Assembly: GCF_030445035.2 (NCBI RefSeq) | Contig: NC_080677.1 | Coordinates: 101,925,513 to 101,989,512, forward strand | Direction: 5' to 3' | Length of the DNA: 64,000 nucleotides | From: Dasypus novemcinctus | Taxonomy: Eukaryota > Chordata > Mammalia > Cingulata > Dasypodidae | Part shown: piece by piece, positions 1 through 12,490 of the stretch | How positions within the stretch are numbered: position 1 is the first letter of the stretch | How the letters are laid out: every line of letters starts with the position of its first letter | Notes under the pieces: model-generated | Seen by the model: the letters and a program-made list of their open reading frames with translations, nothing else | The model's database searches: none | What the model was told of the DNA's origin: nothing | Made by a program: the position numbers and the translations under genes

Positions 1-410
1 TAGGTATATAAGGTTTCTCCAGTGAAACAGAACTCAGAGGAGATATGTGTATGTATATAAATATCATGAAATTTATTAGAGGAATTGGCTCATGTGACAG
101 TGGGGATTGGCAACTCTGAATTCCCCAGAAATGAGTTGGCTGAAGTAGAATTAGATATTCTTTCTAACAGCTGAAATCATCAGGTCTCACTTTAAGACCT
201 TCAATTGATTGAATGAGACTTTTCTCATTGCTGAAGGCAATTTCTTTTTCTGATTTTAAATGTAATCAGCAATCGATGCAATCAACTGATTGATGATTAA
301 ACCCACAAAATGTCCATATAGTAGCAATCAGGCCAGTACTTGCTTGGCCAAGCAACTGGAGACCCTAACTTAGGCAAGTTGACACATGAGCTTAGACATC
401 ACAATAGTTG
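1..410 (-). mobile_element. LTR-like interspersed repeat, copy A (cut by window edge)
   Basis: Shares a long collinear pattern with 9046-9394 and, in reverse complement, with 41309-41772: a ctccag...aaacagaa end, the central track aatcaggtctc/ttaagacct, the caatcag(g/a)ccagt...gaccaa block, and a terminus near aacttgg...gaac/cttaaccatcaca. The full copy at 41309 runs TG...CA, which suggests an LTR, probably of the ERVL group. The exact family name is uncertain. Confidence 0.6.
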
Positions 411-1724
411 TGAGATAAAGGGGAAAAATAGTAAATACTATATTTATGGCTGTAATTTATTTTGACTTTTATAAGTTTGTGTTTCCAAACTATAACAGTC
501 AATTGTCTCATAAAAATGAGAAGTCTTCAATATGTCTATTCTAAAAACAAAACACATCACTATTTTTCTTAAATAAAAGATCAAAATTTAAATGCCATTC
601 CTATGTTTATAATTCTCTTAGAAATTAATAAAGGGCTTGCCTTAAGCAAAATATATTATAAATATTACAAATCACTTTAGTAAATGAAATAACTTCTAGG
701 ATGATGGATAGTACATATTACATGTTATGAACTCAAAGAAAGCTCCTCTTCCTACTGAATTACCTGAACGATGACGTATTAAATCTTAACTTCACATTAA
801 CATTTTCATCAGACTATTGTTTTTCCCAGTCACTGACAATTTCACACCAGCCATTTTCTGATCAGAAGGAATATATGTCTTCATCTTACAGAAGTATGTA
901 TGCCATAAATGTACTTCCTGGTTTTAATAAATTCTTGTCATTATTTTTATATTGGAGACATTCTTTAAAAGATGTGGAACAAGTTGCTACATGGTGCATC
1001 ATGGGAACACAGGCTCAGGCACAACAGAAACTTTCAACAAAGACCACTTTATCATTTACAAAGAGTCCAAAAGAGCAGGGAAAGAGATCCCATGGTGGCC
1101 ATTATCCAAGGGAGGCCTACTGTTCAGATCCGAGTTGTGGTGGATGGCAGCTCTGCATGTTCCACTTCACTGTGAAGAGGAGAGACAAATCTGTGCTGCT
1201 CAAGGGCAGTGGTATTTATGCAAGCCAGTGAGAGGGGACACTGTCACTATTTCCCACCTTTATAAGCAGCTAGGGCTGCTTGTTTCCAATTTCTGGGTTT
1301 AAGGTATGGTCAGGCCTTTTTATTAGATCCAATATCTCTCCCAGGTTATGGAATGGAAATACCTGTACACAACAGAAAAGCAGGTGTGGGAGTAGGAGAG
1401 GCCTGGGAAATGGGTACTAATTGTGTCTATGACTACTCTAGCACAAAGCCTTCTTACTTTCTCTTCTTATTTAGACTCTCTTCTTCAGCTTAGAGTACTT
1501 TTCTTTCATTATTTTTCAAATGGGTTCCTTTCTTTCACTCTTCCTTTTCACTAATAAAATTACTATTAGATGGGTCTTGACTTTTCTAGATCTATATTGT
1601 GTGTTGCTTTGCTCTTATATTTTTTCAACTTTTTGTCTTTTTTGTTTTTTATTATATATTTGCTCACATATTCTTCTGGAATACTAGTTTAGCATAAACC
1701 AAATTCTGACACTTATATTTTAAC
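411..1724. other. No gene or repeat assigned
   Basis: Mostly AT-rich sequence. The part from about 990 to 1260 is richer in G+C and open in more than one + frame, but I recognise no protein family, splice signals or repeat. It could be an old pseudogene fragment or unclassified repeat. Confidence 0.4.
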
Positions 1725-2140
1725 TTTTATTTTTAAAGACTTATTTTTATTTATTTCTTTTCCCTTCCCCTCATTGTCTGCTGTCTGATTCACTGTGTGT
1801 TTTTCTGCATCTGCTTGCATTTCCTGGCAGCACAGGGAAACTGCATTTCTTTTTTGTTGCATCATCTTGCTGCATCAGCTCTCCATGTGCTTGGAGCCAC
1901 TCTTGGGTGGGCTGCATTTTTTTTCACACAGTATTGCTCTCCTTGTGGGGTGCACTCCTTACATGTGGAGCACCCCTATGCAGGGGTGTCCCTTCATGGC
2001 ACAGCACTCCTTGTGCGTGGCAGCAGCACTTCACATGAGCCAGCTCACCACACAGGTCAGGGGGTCCTCAAGACTGAACCCTGAACCCTCCATATGGTAG
2101 ACGGGTGCTCTATCATGGCTGAGCCATGTACACTTCCCTC
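1725..2140 (-). mobile_element. DAS-type SINE, near full length, reverse
   Basis: Reverse-strand copy of the xenarthran tRNA-headed SINE. The T-rich left end is the complement of the A tail; then come the complements of the internal blocks (tgttgcatcatcttgctgcat, agctctccatgtg, ctccttgtg) and the tRNA-like head near 2085-2135. Compared with the copy at 42633-43047 it is clearly degraded. Confidence 0.85.
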
Positions 2141-4473
2141 ATATTTTAACTTAAATGTCTTTTTTGTATTATGATTCCTCCTTTTTCATAGTAGCCTTAA
2201 TTTGGTTTGTAGATTCAATAATTTAGTGAACTTCACTGAGATTTTTGTTGTTGTTTTGACATCGTTTTACAGCTTATTGTTTTCCATTTCTTCTGGGATC
2301 ACTTTTCCCTTTGTTCATCTCTTCTCTTTCATGATCCTTGGGTTGTTTCATTCTTATTTTTGAAGAACCAAAGTTATTAATGAAACCATCATAGGATTTT
2401 TCCCCCTGTATTTGTTTGAGTATGTCCACTAACAGGATTCTTGTGTTGAATGGAAGAATGAACTGTCTATTCTGTGATCGAGTTTGGTGTAATGATGACA
2501 ATTAAGATTTCATCTGGAGCATTTGGCAGAAAACAGACAAGTTGGAAGAACCCTGACAATGATCAAAGTAAGGAGAATTATTATGGGAGAGAAGTGTAAT
2601 TCCCTGAGCCACCTTTCCTTAATTATTCTTTCCATGCCCTTTGAAAGACCCAGTTAGATCAAATTTAGCTCTGTTCCTGTATTTAGACCAACAGTCAAAC
2701 TGTGAACCTTACCTAGAAAGATCTTTCTCTATATTTAAATGTCTCGAGGTTAAATGTCTCTTCTGCTTGCTATACTACATACTTTGAGAAGTTGAATTGT
2801 CTACTTGTTCTTCTATATGGGAAGTGAATTTTAATTGATTGCTTTAAAAATTGGCCCTCTATCCATTTCTTTTTTTTTTTCTTGTTTTGGAACTGTTGCC
2901 ACTGAGACTCTTTTTCTCCAAGGAAAGAACAGCTCATATATCTAGAGTGATTTTGTGATTTTCTGTTATGCTTCTTATACCTTTTTTTTTCATTATTTCA
3001 CTTCAACCTCATTTCAGTCTTTGAGCCATGTCACGCCTTCTTATTTTCAACTTTATACTATATTTACTCTAAGGAAGTGTCCTGAAGATGAGGCAGTAAA
3101 TGCATGTGCTAAGTTTACCCTTTTGAACTATTCATTGTATAAACTACTTTTGTAATTGCTGAGGATAGCTAATTTTCTGTTAAGAGTCAATTATTTTATT
3201 AACATCAAGAGTAACACATTAGGGTGTATTTTTAAATTAATGCCTGTTGCGGTGTTTAATGTACTTCACCCCTGTTTTCTCTTTAATGTGGAAATCCTAA
3301 ACATACCGTCTTTTTACCTCCCAATTTTCCAAAAAAGTCTGAATCAACGTTTTCTTCTTTTTTTTAAGTCAGTGAATTTAAATAAGATATTTTCAGAATG
3401 CAATGGTCACTTATACCAAGATGCTTTTAAGAGAGTCTAACCTCAGTTATAAAGAGATTTAATGCAAGACTCCAGTTAAACTTGAAGGACTGAGTCACCC
3501 CTGTAATAACATGTTTCTCTGAACCACCGCAGGGCATTCTTTGCCATTCAACCTCTACTTTGCATCAGGTGACTAAAGGACCAGCAGGAAACAAAAGCAA
3601 AGGTAAAATACACTTTTTGTTTTATTTGAAATTTTAAGAACTGTTTTTAGAAATATCTTTCTTAGGGGAATGAAAAGAAAACTTTTTTTTTTTTAATTTC
3701 TTGATACACCACAATTTCTTTTCTAGCACATCTTACTTTATTTACTTTTCAAAAATGGCATTGTTCTAATGTGAGATTGCTTTTGTGAACCTAGCACCCT
3801 AAAAATACATTTGTTACCGAGAGTTATAAATTAAATTTCAGATACTTTTTTATTTATTATACACTTGTATTTAAAAATTATTCTTACTTTAATGACTATT
3901 CAAGGCATGTCTCATTTCTTTTCTTCTACATACACCGTTTCTTTGATAAGCAGTTTCTTAAACTATGATGGATATTCATAATCTAATACTTACTTTGTAA
4001 TAGCATCAAAATGTATTCTCTGAAGAAGGCTAGTAAACCAGCTATAAATAAGCAATAAGAACACTGGACTTTATGACAGAATTATATCATTAATATGTTT
4101 CATAATTGATGATATGAAATTCTTCAAGCTAATTTTGTAGACATAAATGTTGTCCATTAACTTATAAGTGCATTTCTTTATTTGATCAATATTTTTGCCT
4201 AATCTGCAATGAAGTATGTTTTAAAAGATGTGTTCCATAGTTGTTATTCCTACTCTGATGGGTAGTGTTAGGACTGTCATTTAGAACAAACATTGTCGAT
4301 TTTAGGAAGCATGTAACATTTTTCACAGATGTTCAGAAAATGGATATTTTATAATAAATGTAGGTTTTAATTTTTTCCAAATATTAATATAAGTGTTTAG
4401 AGATGAGAGTCAACAGGCACCTCAAATCAGAACATTTCTAAGACACCAGGAAAAAGAGATAGATTAGGTAGAT

Positions 4474-4474
<1 letters not shown>
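2141..4474. other. Non-coding, no element assigned
   Basis: AT-rich sequence with short T runs. Open frames at 2274-2501 (-), 2955-3155 and 3156-3440 (+) are short and have no recognisable family. Nothing convincing seen. Confidence 0.4.
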
Positions 4475-4506
<32 letters not shown>

Positions 4507-4507
4507 G
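4475..4507. repeat. (GATA)n microsatellite
   Basis: About eight uninterrupted GATA units following an imperfect agattaggtagatt lead-in. Likely length-variable. Confidence 0.9.
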
Positions 4508-5302
4508 TAGGTTGAAATTTAGATTTTCAGAAAATAAAGAATAAATACTAAAGCAATGTGAACAAGGTAAAAATCATTTAATTCAATGGAGAGAGAATAT
4601 ATTAGTCAAGAAATTTTCTTAATTATAAGGAAAACACCTGTCCACCTGTACATATATCAAAGATTATTAGTTGAATAATAGTGTTTGGACAGTGAAACTT
4701 AATATCTCTAACTTTGTAGAAAGATCCAGAGTAACTAATTTTGATCTGTAGACTTATTTTTTTTCCAGTTTCCTCACAATAAATATACAACAAGACAATA
4801 ACCTCCCAGGAAAAAACTAATATCTCCCTCTATAATTATGTTGAGTCTTTATTTCACCTGTTTACATAAAACCTCTCTTCCTATACTTCTTGCCTGTTTT
4901 CTCTTTTATAGCAGCATGAAAACCTCTTACTGGTCATTCAGGTCAAATTAGAAAAGAATGATACTAGGTTGCTTCATGGCTTTTTAAAATTCCTCGAGTA
5001 AATTTGATATACATTAGCACTGTTATTACTTGGAATACTTATCTTACTAACATACACTATGTGACAGTAGAAATATCTAAGAGAGATTAGTCACAGGAAT
5101 TATTTCAGTCTTATTTTTAAGTTAAAATTCATTTTGATGATGGCAGGAAGATCTGCTGAAGTATCACAGATTCTTAATGTTTAAGTAGAGTCATGGGTAA
5201 AGAGTTGAAAAGGTGCTAAATGGAGAAAGTTAATCTAAGAAGTAAAAAACAACTGTACATGATTCACATGCAGAGATTGAAAGTTCATGTTCTTTATAAT
5301 TT
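4508..5302. other. Non-coding, nothing assigned
   Basis: AT-rich sequence with no open frame of note and no repeat that I can name. Confidence 0.4.
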
Positions 5303-5640
5303 AAAAAAAATTTTTAAAAATTTTTTATTTATTCCCTCCCCTTGTGACTTGCTGGTTGTTTGCTCTCTGTGTCCATTTGCTGTGTGTTCTCCTGTGTCTG
5401 CTTGTCTCCCTTTTGTTGGGTCATCTTGCTGCACCAGCTCTCCATGGGTGCCAGCCATCAGTCTCCATGGGCATAGGCCGTCAGATCTCTGTGGACATGG
5501 GCCATCAGCTCTCCGTGGCACACGGGCCATCAGCTCTGGCGCGTGGGCCAGCTTGCCTTCACAAGGAGGCCCCGGGACTCGAACCCCGGGCCTCCATATG
5601 GTAGATGGGAGCCCAATCAATTGAGCCACAGCAGCTTCCC
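5303..5640 (-). mobile_element. DAS-related SINE, reverse, variant internal repeats
   Basis: T-rich left end (tail complement), a ttatttattccctcccc block, gtccatttgctgtgtgttc, the tcatcttgctgcaccagctctcc block, and a tRNA-like head ending in gagccacagcagcttccc. The middle holds several copies of a short ggccatcagctctccgtgg-like unit, not seen in the other copies here, so it belongs to a different subfamily. The B-box complement lies in gggactcgaacccc near 5573-5587. Confidence 0.85.
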
Positions 5641-7229
5641 TTCTTTATAATTTTTGAGAATCATAATCATAATACACTTCTTAGCAAGTAAGCTTCTATG
5701 TGAATCTGATTCTTTCTCAGAAAGAGCTTTAGAAAATTCAATAATTAAAGTTATATTTATACTTGACTAGCATCTATAATCACTTGTCTTTGCATTACTT
5801 TGGCACATTCCTTGAATTTTTCTGTGTATGCTAGAATTGCAGATGCTATGAATTTCTAACAGGAACCATCTCCTTTCTTTCTCTATTTGTCTTTCTCTTT
5901 CTTTTTCCCTTTCTCCCTTTCTTCCTTTTTTCTTCAAAATAAAGACTCTTAACCATAATGACAAGTCCAGTGTTCATAATAGATCCAAGTAAATGAAACT
6001 CTTATGTATATTTGAAAAGAGTCCCATTATTTAGAAAGCAGTATTTCCTAGACAGTGTGTTGCATGGTTCAAGTAATGGCTAGTGTTCTATGCTGGGACT
6101 GCTTCTGCAACCTTTATTGCAGTATTATCCCAACCCAGAATCAGTGATAGGAATATCTCAGAATGTCATATAAGGGGACCCTCCCAAGGCTTACATTTAG
6201 AAATTAAAATCTATTTCAAAATATTTTCAAATTATATGGCTTGTGTATGTAGATTGCATTTAATTAAAAGACTTGCACAGTCTTGAACAAATGAACTTAT
6301 GTTTAAGGAATTAAAATGTATTTCACTTTCATGGTTAGTATATGTTATTATAACTGATGCAAAAACTCAACTTTTTTTTTTACTATCCAAGGGCAGCAGA
6401 GTTCTTTTATTGAGTAAAAGGGCAACTAAATGCAGAAGTTCTCTAATGATCTTTTTAAAATTCATACATATTAATGATAAGTCAATATGTATATTTGGCA
6501 TTTTAAAAAGTTATTTTTTAAGGGAAGTTGCAGCATAATTCACTTTACTACATGATAATCTATACTATTTGTTATTAAAACTGAAGGAAATCAGACTGAT
6601 TCAACTGCAATATCAAGAGTTTCTTTAATTACCCAGCCCTGTAACTGAAATAGAAGCTTAGTACCTTAGAAGGAGAAACAAAATACCTGCGTCACTAGTG
6701 ACAGAACATAAATTCAAAAGGGAAGGACAACACATGCCAACACAATTTCGACAGCTCTTTCTTTATGTGCCACATTTTAAAAATTATTTTATTTTGATAG
6801 TCTTGACTATTCAGGTTTACTGAAAGCTGATAAGGATATTTCAGGTAGTTTAATTTAGGTATTTGCTTCATGAGTGTGAACTAAGTGGACATAGAACATT
6901 GGCTGTCAGTCCTAGCTACACATTAAATTTAGTCAGGGAGCTTTGTGGAAAATGCCGATACCTAGGAAGTAGGGGGTCAAGTGGCCTGACATGGGCTGTT
7001 GGGTTCTGAGTGGTGAGGAGGGTGCCATGCAGGGTGTGTGTGGGTGAGGAGAGTGTCTCTGTGGCCAGCACAGAATGTCAGAGCCCCAGAAGCATGACAA
7101 AGGCATCTGCATGGGTGGTAGGAGATACAGTGCCAGGGATGGAAAAGTTGTTACACAGAACAACTGATCAAAAATGTAAATATACAGAGAGTAATGGAGC
7201 CCAAGTTCACCCTATTGGAGGGGGGAGTA
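5641..7229. other. Non-coding, nothing assigned
   Basis: AT-rich, with a pyrimidine-rich run at about 5868-5932. Open frames here are short and unrecognised. Confidence 0.4.
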
Positions 7230-7362
7230 ATATATATATTTATGTAATGTTTATATATGTGTGTGGATATATGTGCTCCATGTGCATGTATGTATATGTT
7301 TATTTCTATACATGTACATGTATATATATACATGTGTGTATCTATATGTATGTGTGTGTGAA
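7230..7362. repeat. TA/TG-rich simple repeat
   Basis: Imperfect alternation of tatata, tgtgtg and tatg units over about 130 bases. It accounts for the Tyr/Cys/Val-rich open frames at this site. Confidence 0.85.
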
Positions 7363-7584
7363 AAGATTTACAAAATAAAGTGTAAAGAGAGAAACAATAA
7401 AAGAAAATAAAAATAGTATCATAAAAATTGAAGAATAAAAAACAAGATCAGAAGTAAATGCTCATTTAAAAGGTATAATTGGGTGAAATACAAAGATATT
7501 GAAGGGCTTAAAAAATCCAAGAAAAAATCGTCTGAAATTGAACAAGTTTATTCAGTTCCAGCTCCTGAGTTATTTATAATTAGG

Positions 7585-7945
7585 TTAGATAAGAGGTTTT
7601 GAGGGGAGGAAGACGGAAGTACAGGTATAACATGGGGCATTTTGGGGACACTGGACTTGTTCTGCATGACATTGCAGTGATGGATACAGGCCAGTATATA
7701 TTTTGTCAAAATCTATAAAATTGGGCAGTGCAAAGCATAAACCATAATGTAAACTAAAGATGATGGTTAGTAGCAATGCTTCCATATTTTTTCAACAATT
7801 GTAACAAATGTACCACACTAATGATAAATGTTATTAATAGGGGAAAATGTGAAAGGGGGAAGGGATGAGGTATATGGGAATCATCTACATTTTCGATGAA
7901 ACTTTGATGTAATCTAAATCTTCTTTAAAAATAAAGAAAAACAAT
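7585..7945 (+). mobile_element. L1 3' UTR end, forward
   Basis: Matches the known L1M-type 3' end in order: gatggatacaggcc, aaaatctataaaattg, accataatgtaaact, caattgtaacaaatgtacc, acactaatg, taataggggaaa, ggtatatgggaa, then aaaataaag and an A-rich tail. It is 5' truncated and old. Confidence 0.8.
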
Positions 7946-8670
7946 AGATTAGATAAGTCACTAAAAACTTACAAGTTAGGGAAATGAGAAAGAACAACCA
8001 ATGCAGCTTTTTCATATCTAATTCCTCCATAAGTTTTCATCTGTTGTATCCAGAGTTTTGTTACATTTTACAATCAAAAGGCTTATTCTACAGCATATTT
8101 TTCCACTTGTTATAAATAATGTATGGTATTGTGCACTACAATTTGAGGTGTTTAATTATATTCATCAATTTCTTTAAGCCTATCTTCAGTGTCACTGCTG
8201 AATACTTGCTAAACCATTAACCACTGTTAGTTTACTTTAGCATTGATAATCATCCAACCCATAATTAGCTGCTAATACCCTTCTGTCAGAATAAAGCTCT
8301 AAATTAAAGCTCTGGCTGGTGCTGTTCACTTCCAATTAAAAAAAAAACAAAACAACAAACAAACAAAACAACAACAGCAGCAGCAGCAAAAATCCCAAAC
8401 CCAAAACAAAACAAAAAACCTTCTTATTTCATTAAAAGGACTTTTTATTGCCAGGTGGTAGAAAAGCAATAGCATTAAAGAAATTATTTTTGTAACAAAT
8501 CCAACTCAGGTGTTAGCTTTGCTAGGAAGCCAGGCCTGATTCTCTATATAGTCAGAGTCAATTTGTATCTTCCTTTGGTTTTCAAAGAACTTTATTAGTT
8601 TTTTAAATTAAATTAATTTTTGAGTTGATACTACATCAACAAAAAAGAACACCTCCCGAGGAAATCTCCC
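7946..8670. other. Non-coding, with A/C-rich simple sequence
   Basis: No gene. A run of aacaaac, cagcag and caaaac units at about 8338-8420 resembles a decayed SINE or L1 tail, but I could not identify the body. Confidence 0.5.
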
Positions 8671-8984
8671 TGTATTAGTCTCCTAGGGCTGCCATTACAA
8701 AGTACCACAAACTATGTGGTTTAAAGTAATGGAAATTTTTTCCCTCACAGTTTTGGAGACTAGAAGTTCGAAATCAAGGTATTGGCCAGCTAGGCTCCCT
8801 CTGAGGTTCTAGGGAAGAATCTGTTGCATGTTTCTTTCCTGGCTTCTGGCAATCCTTGGTGTCCTTTAGATATCATCAAATTATATCTGTCAAGACCCTA
8901 TTTCCAAATAAGGCCACATTCACAGGTACAAGGGGGTAGGGCTTGAACAAATCTTTTGGTGGACACAAGTCGACCCACAGCAGG
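8671..8984 (-). mobile_element. MLT1-type (ERVL-MaLR) LTR, reverse
   Basis: Begins tgtattagtctcctagggctgcc and keeps the MLT1 order in reverse complement: acaaagtaccacaaact, ctcacagttttggagac, tagaagttcgaaatcaaggt, gaagaatctgttgcatg, ggcaatccttggtg, accctatttccaaataaggcc. It closes at ggtggacacaagtcgacccacagcagg. Nearly the complete consensus is represented. Confidence 0.85.
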
Positions 8985-9045
8985 CCCCAACCCCTGCCCA
9001 CTTCTCTCCCCTAGTCACCTGTTTCTCCTCAAAACAAGGGGATGG

Positions 9046-9394
9046 TAAGCCGAATTCACTATGGCAGGCTGCAAGTAAAGAACTCTGATGAAAGGAAAGA
9101 TGAAATCCCCGAGAGAACCTGGCTGGCTGAAGTAGTGAGAGAATTTCTGCTTTCTGACTGCTGAAATAATCAGGTCTCCCTTAAGACCTGTAACTGATTG
9201 GATGAAACTTTTCTCATTGCTAGAGACAGTCTCTTTTGTTGTCTGGAGAAGTAATCAGCCAAAACAGATGTGATCAACTGACTGATGATTTAAATCCATG
9301 AAATGCCCTCACAGTCACAATCAGACCAGTGCTTTCTTGACCAAACAACTTGATATAGCCTAGCCAAGTTGGCAAATGAACTTAACCATCACAG
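9046..9394 (-). mobile_element. LTR-like interspersed repeat, copy B
   Basis: Same family as 1-410. Shared blocks include aatcaggtctccc, ttaagacct, ttttctcattgct, gtaatcagc, gatgatttaaa, cacaatcagaccagtgc and catcaca. It lies just after the MLT1-type LTR and is truncated at its left end. Confidence 0.6.
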
Positions 9395-9764
9395 TCCTTA
9401 GAAAACGGCAGCATCCTCACACATCTTACTTTTATAACTTCCTAAAATTTGAAGTTTAGGTACACGCGTAAAAAACAAATATATAATTTAAAGAATAATT
9501 GTAATATCTGCTGAATATACATATCAGTATGTAAAGACAAACTCATCCTTTGTTACAGCTGCAGAGTATGCCATTGAGTAGGACAACATAATTTATTTAA
9601 CCAAGTTCTTAGTTCTAGACATGTTTCCAGTCTTGCCAATCACAGCAAGTACTGCAGTGAATAATAGAAAGGCAGAATTTCTAGATGAAATATTTTGTGC
9701 CTTTGTAATTTAGAAAGAAATTTTCAATTTGCTCTGTATAAAGAATGTACCTTATAAATGCTAG

Positions 9765-9950
9765 CTTCTAGTATTATTTAATTTTCCCAATAACACCATG
9801 AGGTGGTCCTCACTCTACAAATGAGGAAACTGAGGAGGTATGTAGCCATTTGATATAACCAGTAGATGACAGGAGTGAGATTTGAAACCAGAGTCATCTC
9901 ATTCCCAAGTCTTTTTTCTTTCCACAGGGCTAAAATTCTGGCTTTTTCAA
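9765..9950 (-). mobile_element. MIR SINE, reverse
   Basis: The core ctacaaatgaggaaactgagg is the complement of the MIR cctcagtttcctcatctg motif. It is followed by a degraded gtagatgacaggagtgagatttgaaacc stretch matching the MIR tRNA side. Confidence 0.8.
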
Positions 9951-11919
9951 AGGGTTCCAGGCTTAGGAACCTGCCTCTCACTTAGACCTTAAGTGGCCCA
10001 AACTCCATAGAGTCTTCCAAACTGGGGTATGAAAGTCCTAGACCACCCCAGGTACCTTGGGGTTGGGAGTATCTTTGGGTTTTTAAAAAATAGACTACAC
10101 TAGTTTGCATCCCCATCAGTAATGTAGTTCTTTACACTTTCTTCTTTGTAAACAGTGTGAAGTCAATCCCTGTACATTTTACCTGCTCATGCCTTGTTCC
10201 AATATATATGCCGATACTGAAATATTGCTGCCATTTGCAAAACCAGGTCAACTTTAGTTTCCAAGCCAATCCAGTTAGGACCAAGGCAGAATTTCAAATT
10301 AAGCATGTTTATATAAAATAAGACAATGTGATCTGGACACAACTTTTGTCTCTCACGTGTCTTCCCACCCATCCTAGTCTTTTACACTAATATTCAGATC
10401 CAGGATCTCTGGCTCCAGAATCAAATTCTCCAGCTCTCAAGCCTGAGCTTCAGCCTCAACTACTCATCCCAATGGATGGGGTCATTATAGGTGGAGGAGA
10501 AGGGTGTTGTAAATTATAGTTTTGACAATAGACTTTGAAAAGGATTAAGTAACTTTTCACATACCATTAGATTGTTTCATAGTTCACAGATTTTAATTAG
10601 AAAGCTGAAGGCTTAAATCAATTAAATATTATTTTTAAGAGCTTAGTTATAAACAGATTGACAGAGGGAACGTTTTGTTAGAAATGTGATCCTAAGACTT
10701 TGTGTGATCTTCCAAGAAAGCTATTGATCTTGGCTGCAAAAAATTTCAAGTCCAGAATGAGAAGTAATAATAACTTTTGACAAAGACTAAGTACATACAG
10801 TGTTATAAAAAGACAATTATACAATTACATTTCTTGACAATGCTTCTGTTCTTGCTTCATAAAAATGCAGCCTTTCACAATGAATAACAGTGAATTTTCC
10901 ATTAGCACAAGTGACAATGAAATAGTCATTTTCATATATTTACAAACTTCACCTTACTCTAAGAAGATTAGAAAGGAAGTAGTTTTCACAATCAAGTCAA
11001 CACTGTAGATTCAAAATTTGTTCAGATGGAGTGACACCAGTGTTCTTTGCTAATGGCATAAATAGATCTGTTATAAAACATAGTAACTAATGACAAATTG
11101 TGGGATTCAAAGAGATATTACAGTGGATTATATTGTAAACCAATGGGCATTGAGCTTTTAAGAGAAATTTAATTGAAAAACTTCTACCATTAAAATATAT
11201 AAAAATATGTTTGTTTTTTTTCCCTTCTGGGATACTTGGAGAAGAAGGTAAGAACCATCAGGATAGGACTTCGATTAACAATTACACTAACACAGTAAGA
11301 GTAATCAGAGAGGGAGAAACAAAGGCTGCCCAGTTGTTATTTTAAAACAATTTTTATTAAAGAGCAGGTTAACAATTTATTCTGCAAAATTGAGGGAACT
11401 ACTTTGACCTTGATGGCTTTGCTCTTCCATTCTGATGAATATTTATGTGTATATTTTTATTATTGCCACAAAATATCACATTGGTCAGTACTTAACTTGA
11501 GAGTTTGGAGATAAAACATTACACTGACTGACTTCCTTCAGAATCACGACCTTCAGAATACATTCTTAAGTCCTTATGGACTTAGGAGCACAGTATTTGC
11601 ATTTTAAACTTTTTAAAACAAAATCCTAATATCATGAACAAAAGAGACAAAAAAGATATAGGTTAGGAAAATTAATTCCTCCTACTAGAACAGTAATATT
11701 AAGAGATATGTATGTGTTTAAAAGCCTGTCAATACCTTGAAGCTCAGTATGGATCACCACGCGCATGAATTAAAAAACTACACTGCATGCACAAGAACAG
11801 AAATTAGAGTTACACTCAAAACGAAAATACAGCTATTGTGATAAATTTACTTACTTACAATATTGTTGTTTTTTGGATGGTAATAGTTAAAAATATTATG
11901 AATTTCTTCTAAATAACTG
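9951..11919. other. Non-coding, nothing assigned
   Basis: AT-rich sequence without a supported exon or repeat. Confidence 0.4.
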
Positions 11920-12490
11920 GTCCAAGCCACTCTCATCTCTGCCTGGATGATTGCGAGAGCCTCCTTGTTGCCTTCCTGCTCCTCTCATGTGCCTCTTCAA
12001 GTGTGCCTCAACCAGTAGTCAGAGTCAGATCATGTCATTCTTCTCTTCAAACCCTCCAACCTTTCCCATCTCATTCAGAGTGAAAGTTGGAGTCTCTACA
12101 AGGTCCCAAGAGACCCTCCCACTTACCTCTCTGTCTCCCTTTACTTAGTTACAGCCTCTTTGAAGTTCCTCAAACATGGCAGGCATGCTCCTGCCTCAGT
12201 ACCTTTGCACCTGCTCTGCCCTACCTTCTCCACACATCCTCCAGGCTCACTCTTCACTGCCTTCAGATCAGTGGGGCCTTCCCAGGCCATTCCTTCTAAA
12301 AATGAAACCTACTTTATTTTTCTTCTTTACTATTATCACTTTCCAATGTGCTATATGTGTAATTTATTAATCTTGTTTATTGTCTCTCTCCCCTACAAAA
12401 ATGTACACTCACTAAGGGCAGAAATTTTTGTTTGTTTTGTTCCTTATTGTTTGGGAGCCTGGCACATAGAAGGCACTCAATAAAAACATC
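11920..12490 (+). mobile_element. L2 LINE 3' end, forward
   Basis: Follows the L2 consensus in order: agatcatgtcattcttctcttcaaa, gtgaaagttggag, cctcaaacatgcc-like, cctcagtacctttgcacctgctctgcc, ggggccttccc, tttattgtctctctcccc, aatgtacactcactaagggca, ggagcctggcacatagaaggcactcaataaa. A long and well preserved copy for such an old family. Confidence 0.85.

Noticed and set aside
2274..2501. A 75-codon reverse frame with a charged C terminus
   Set aside because: Short, isolated, no family; it may be a fragment of an unclassified repeat but cannot be supported as a gene.
7010..7378. A 122-codon forward frame with many Cys and Tyr
   Set aside because: The C-terminal half is the TA/TG simple repeat, and the rest has no similarity that I recognise.
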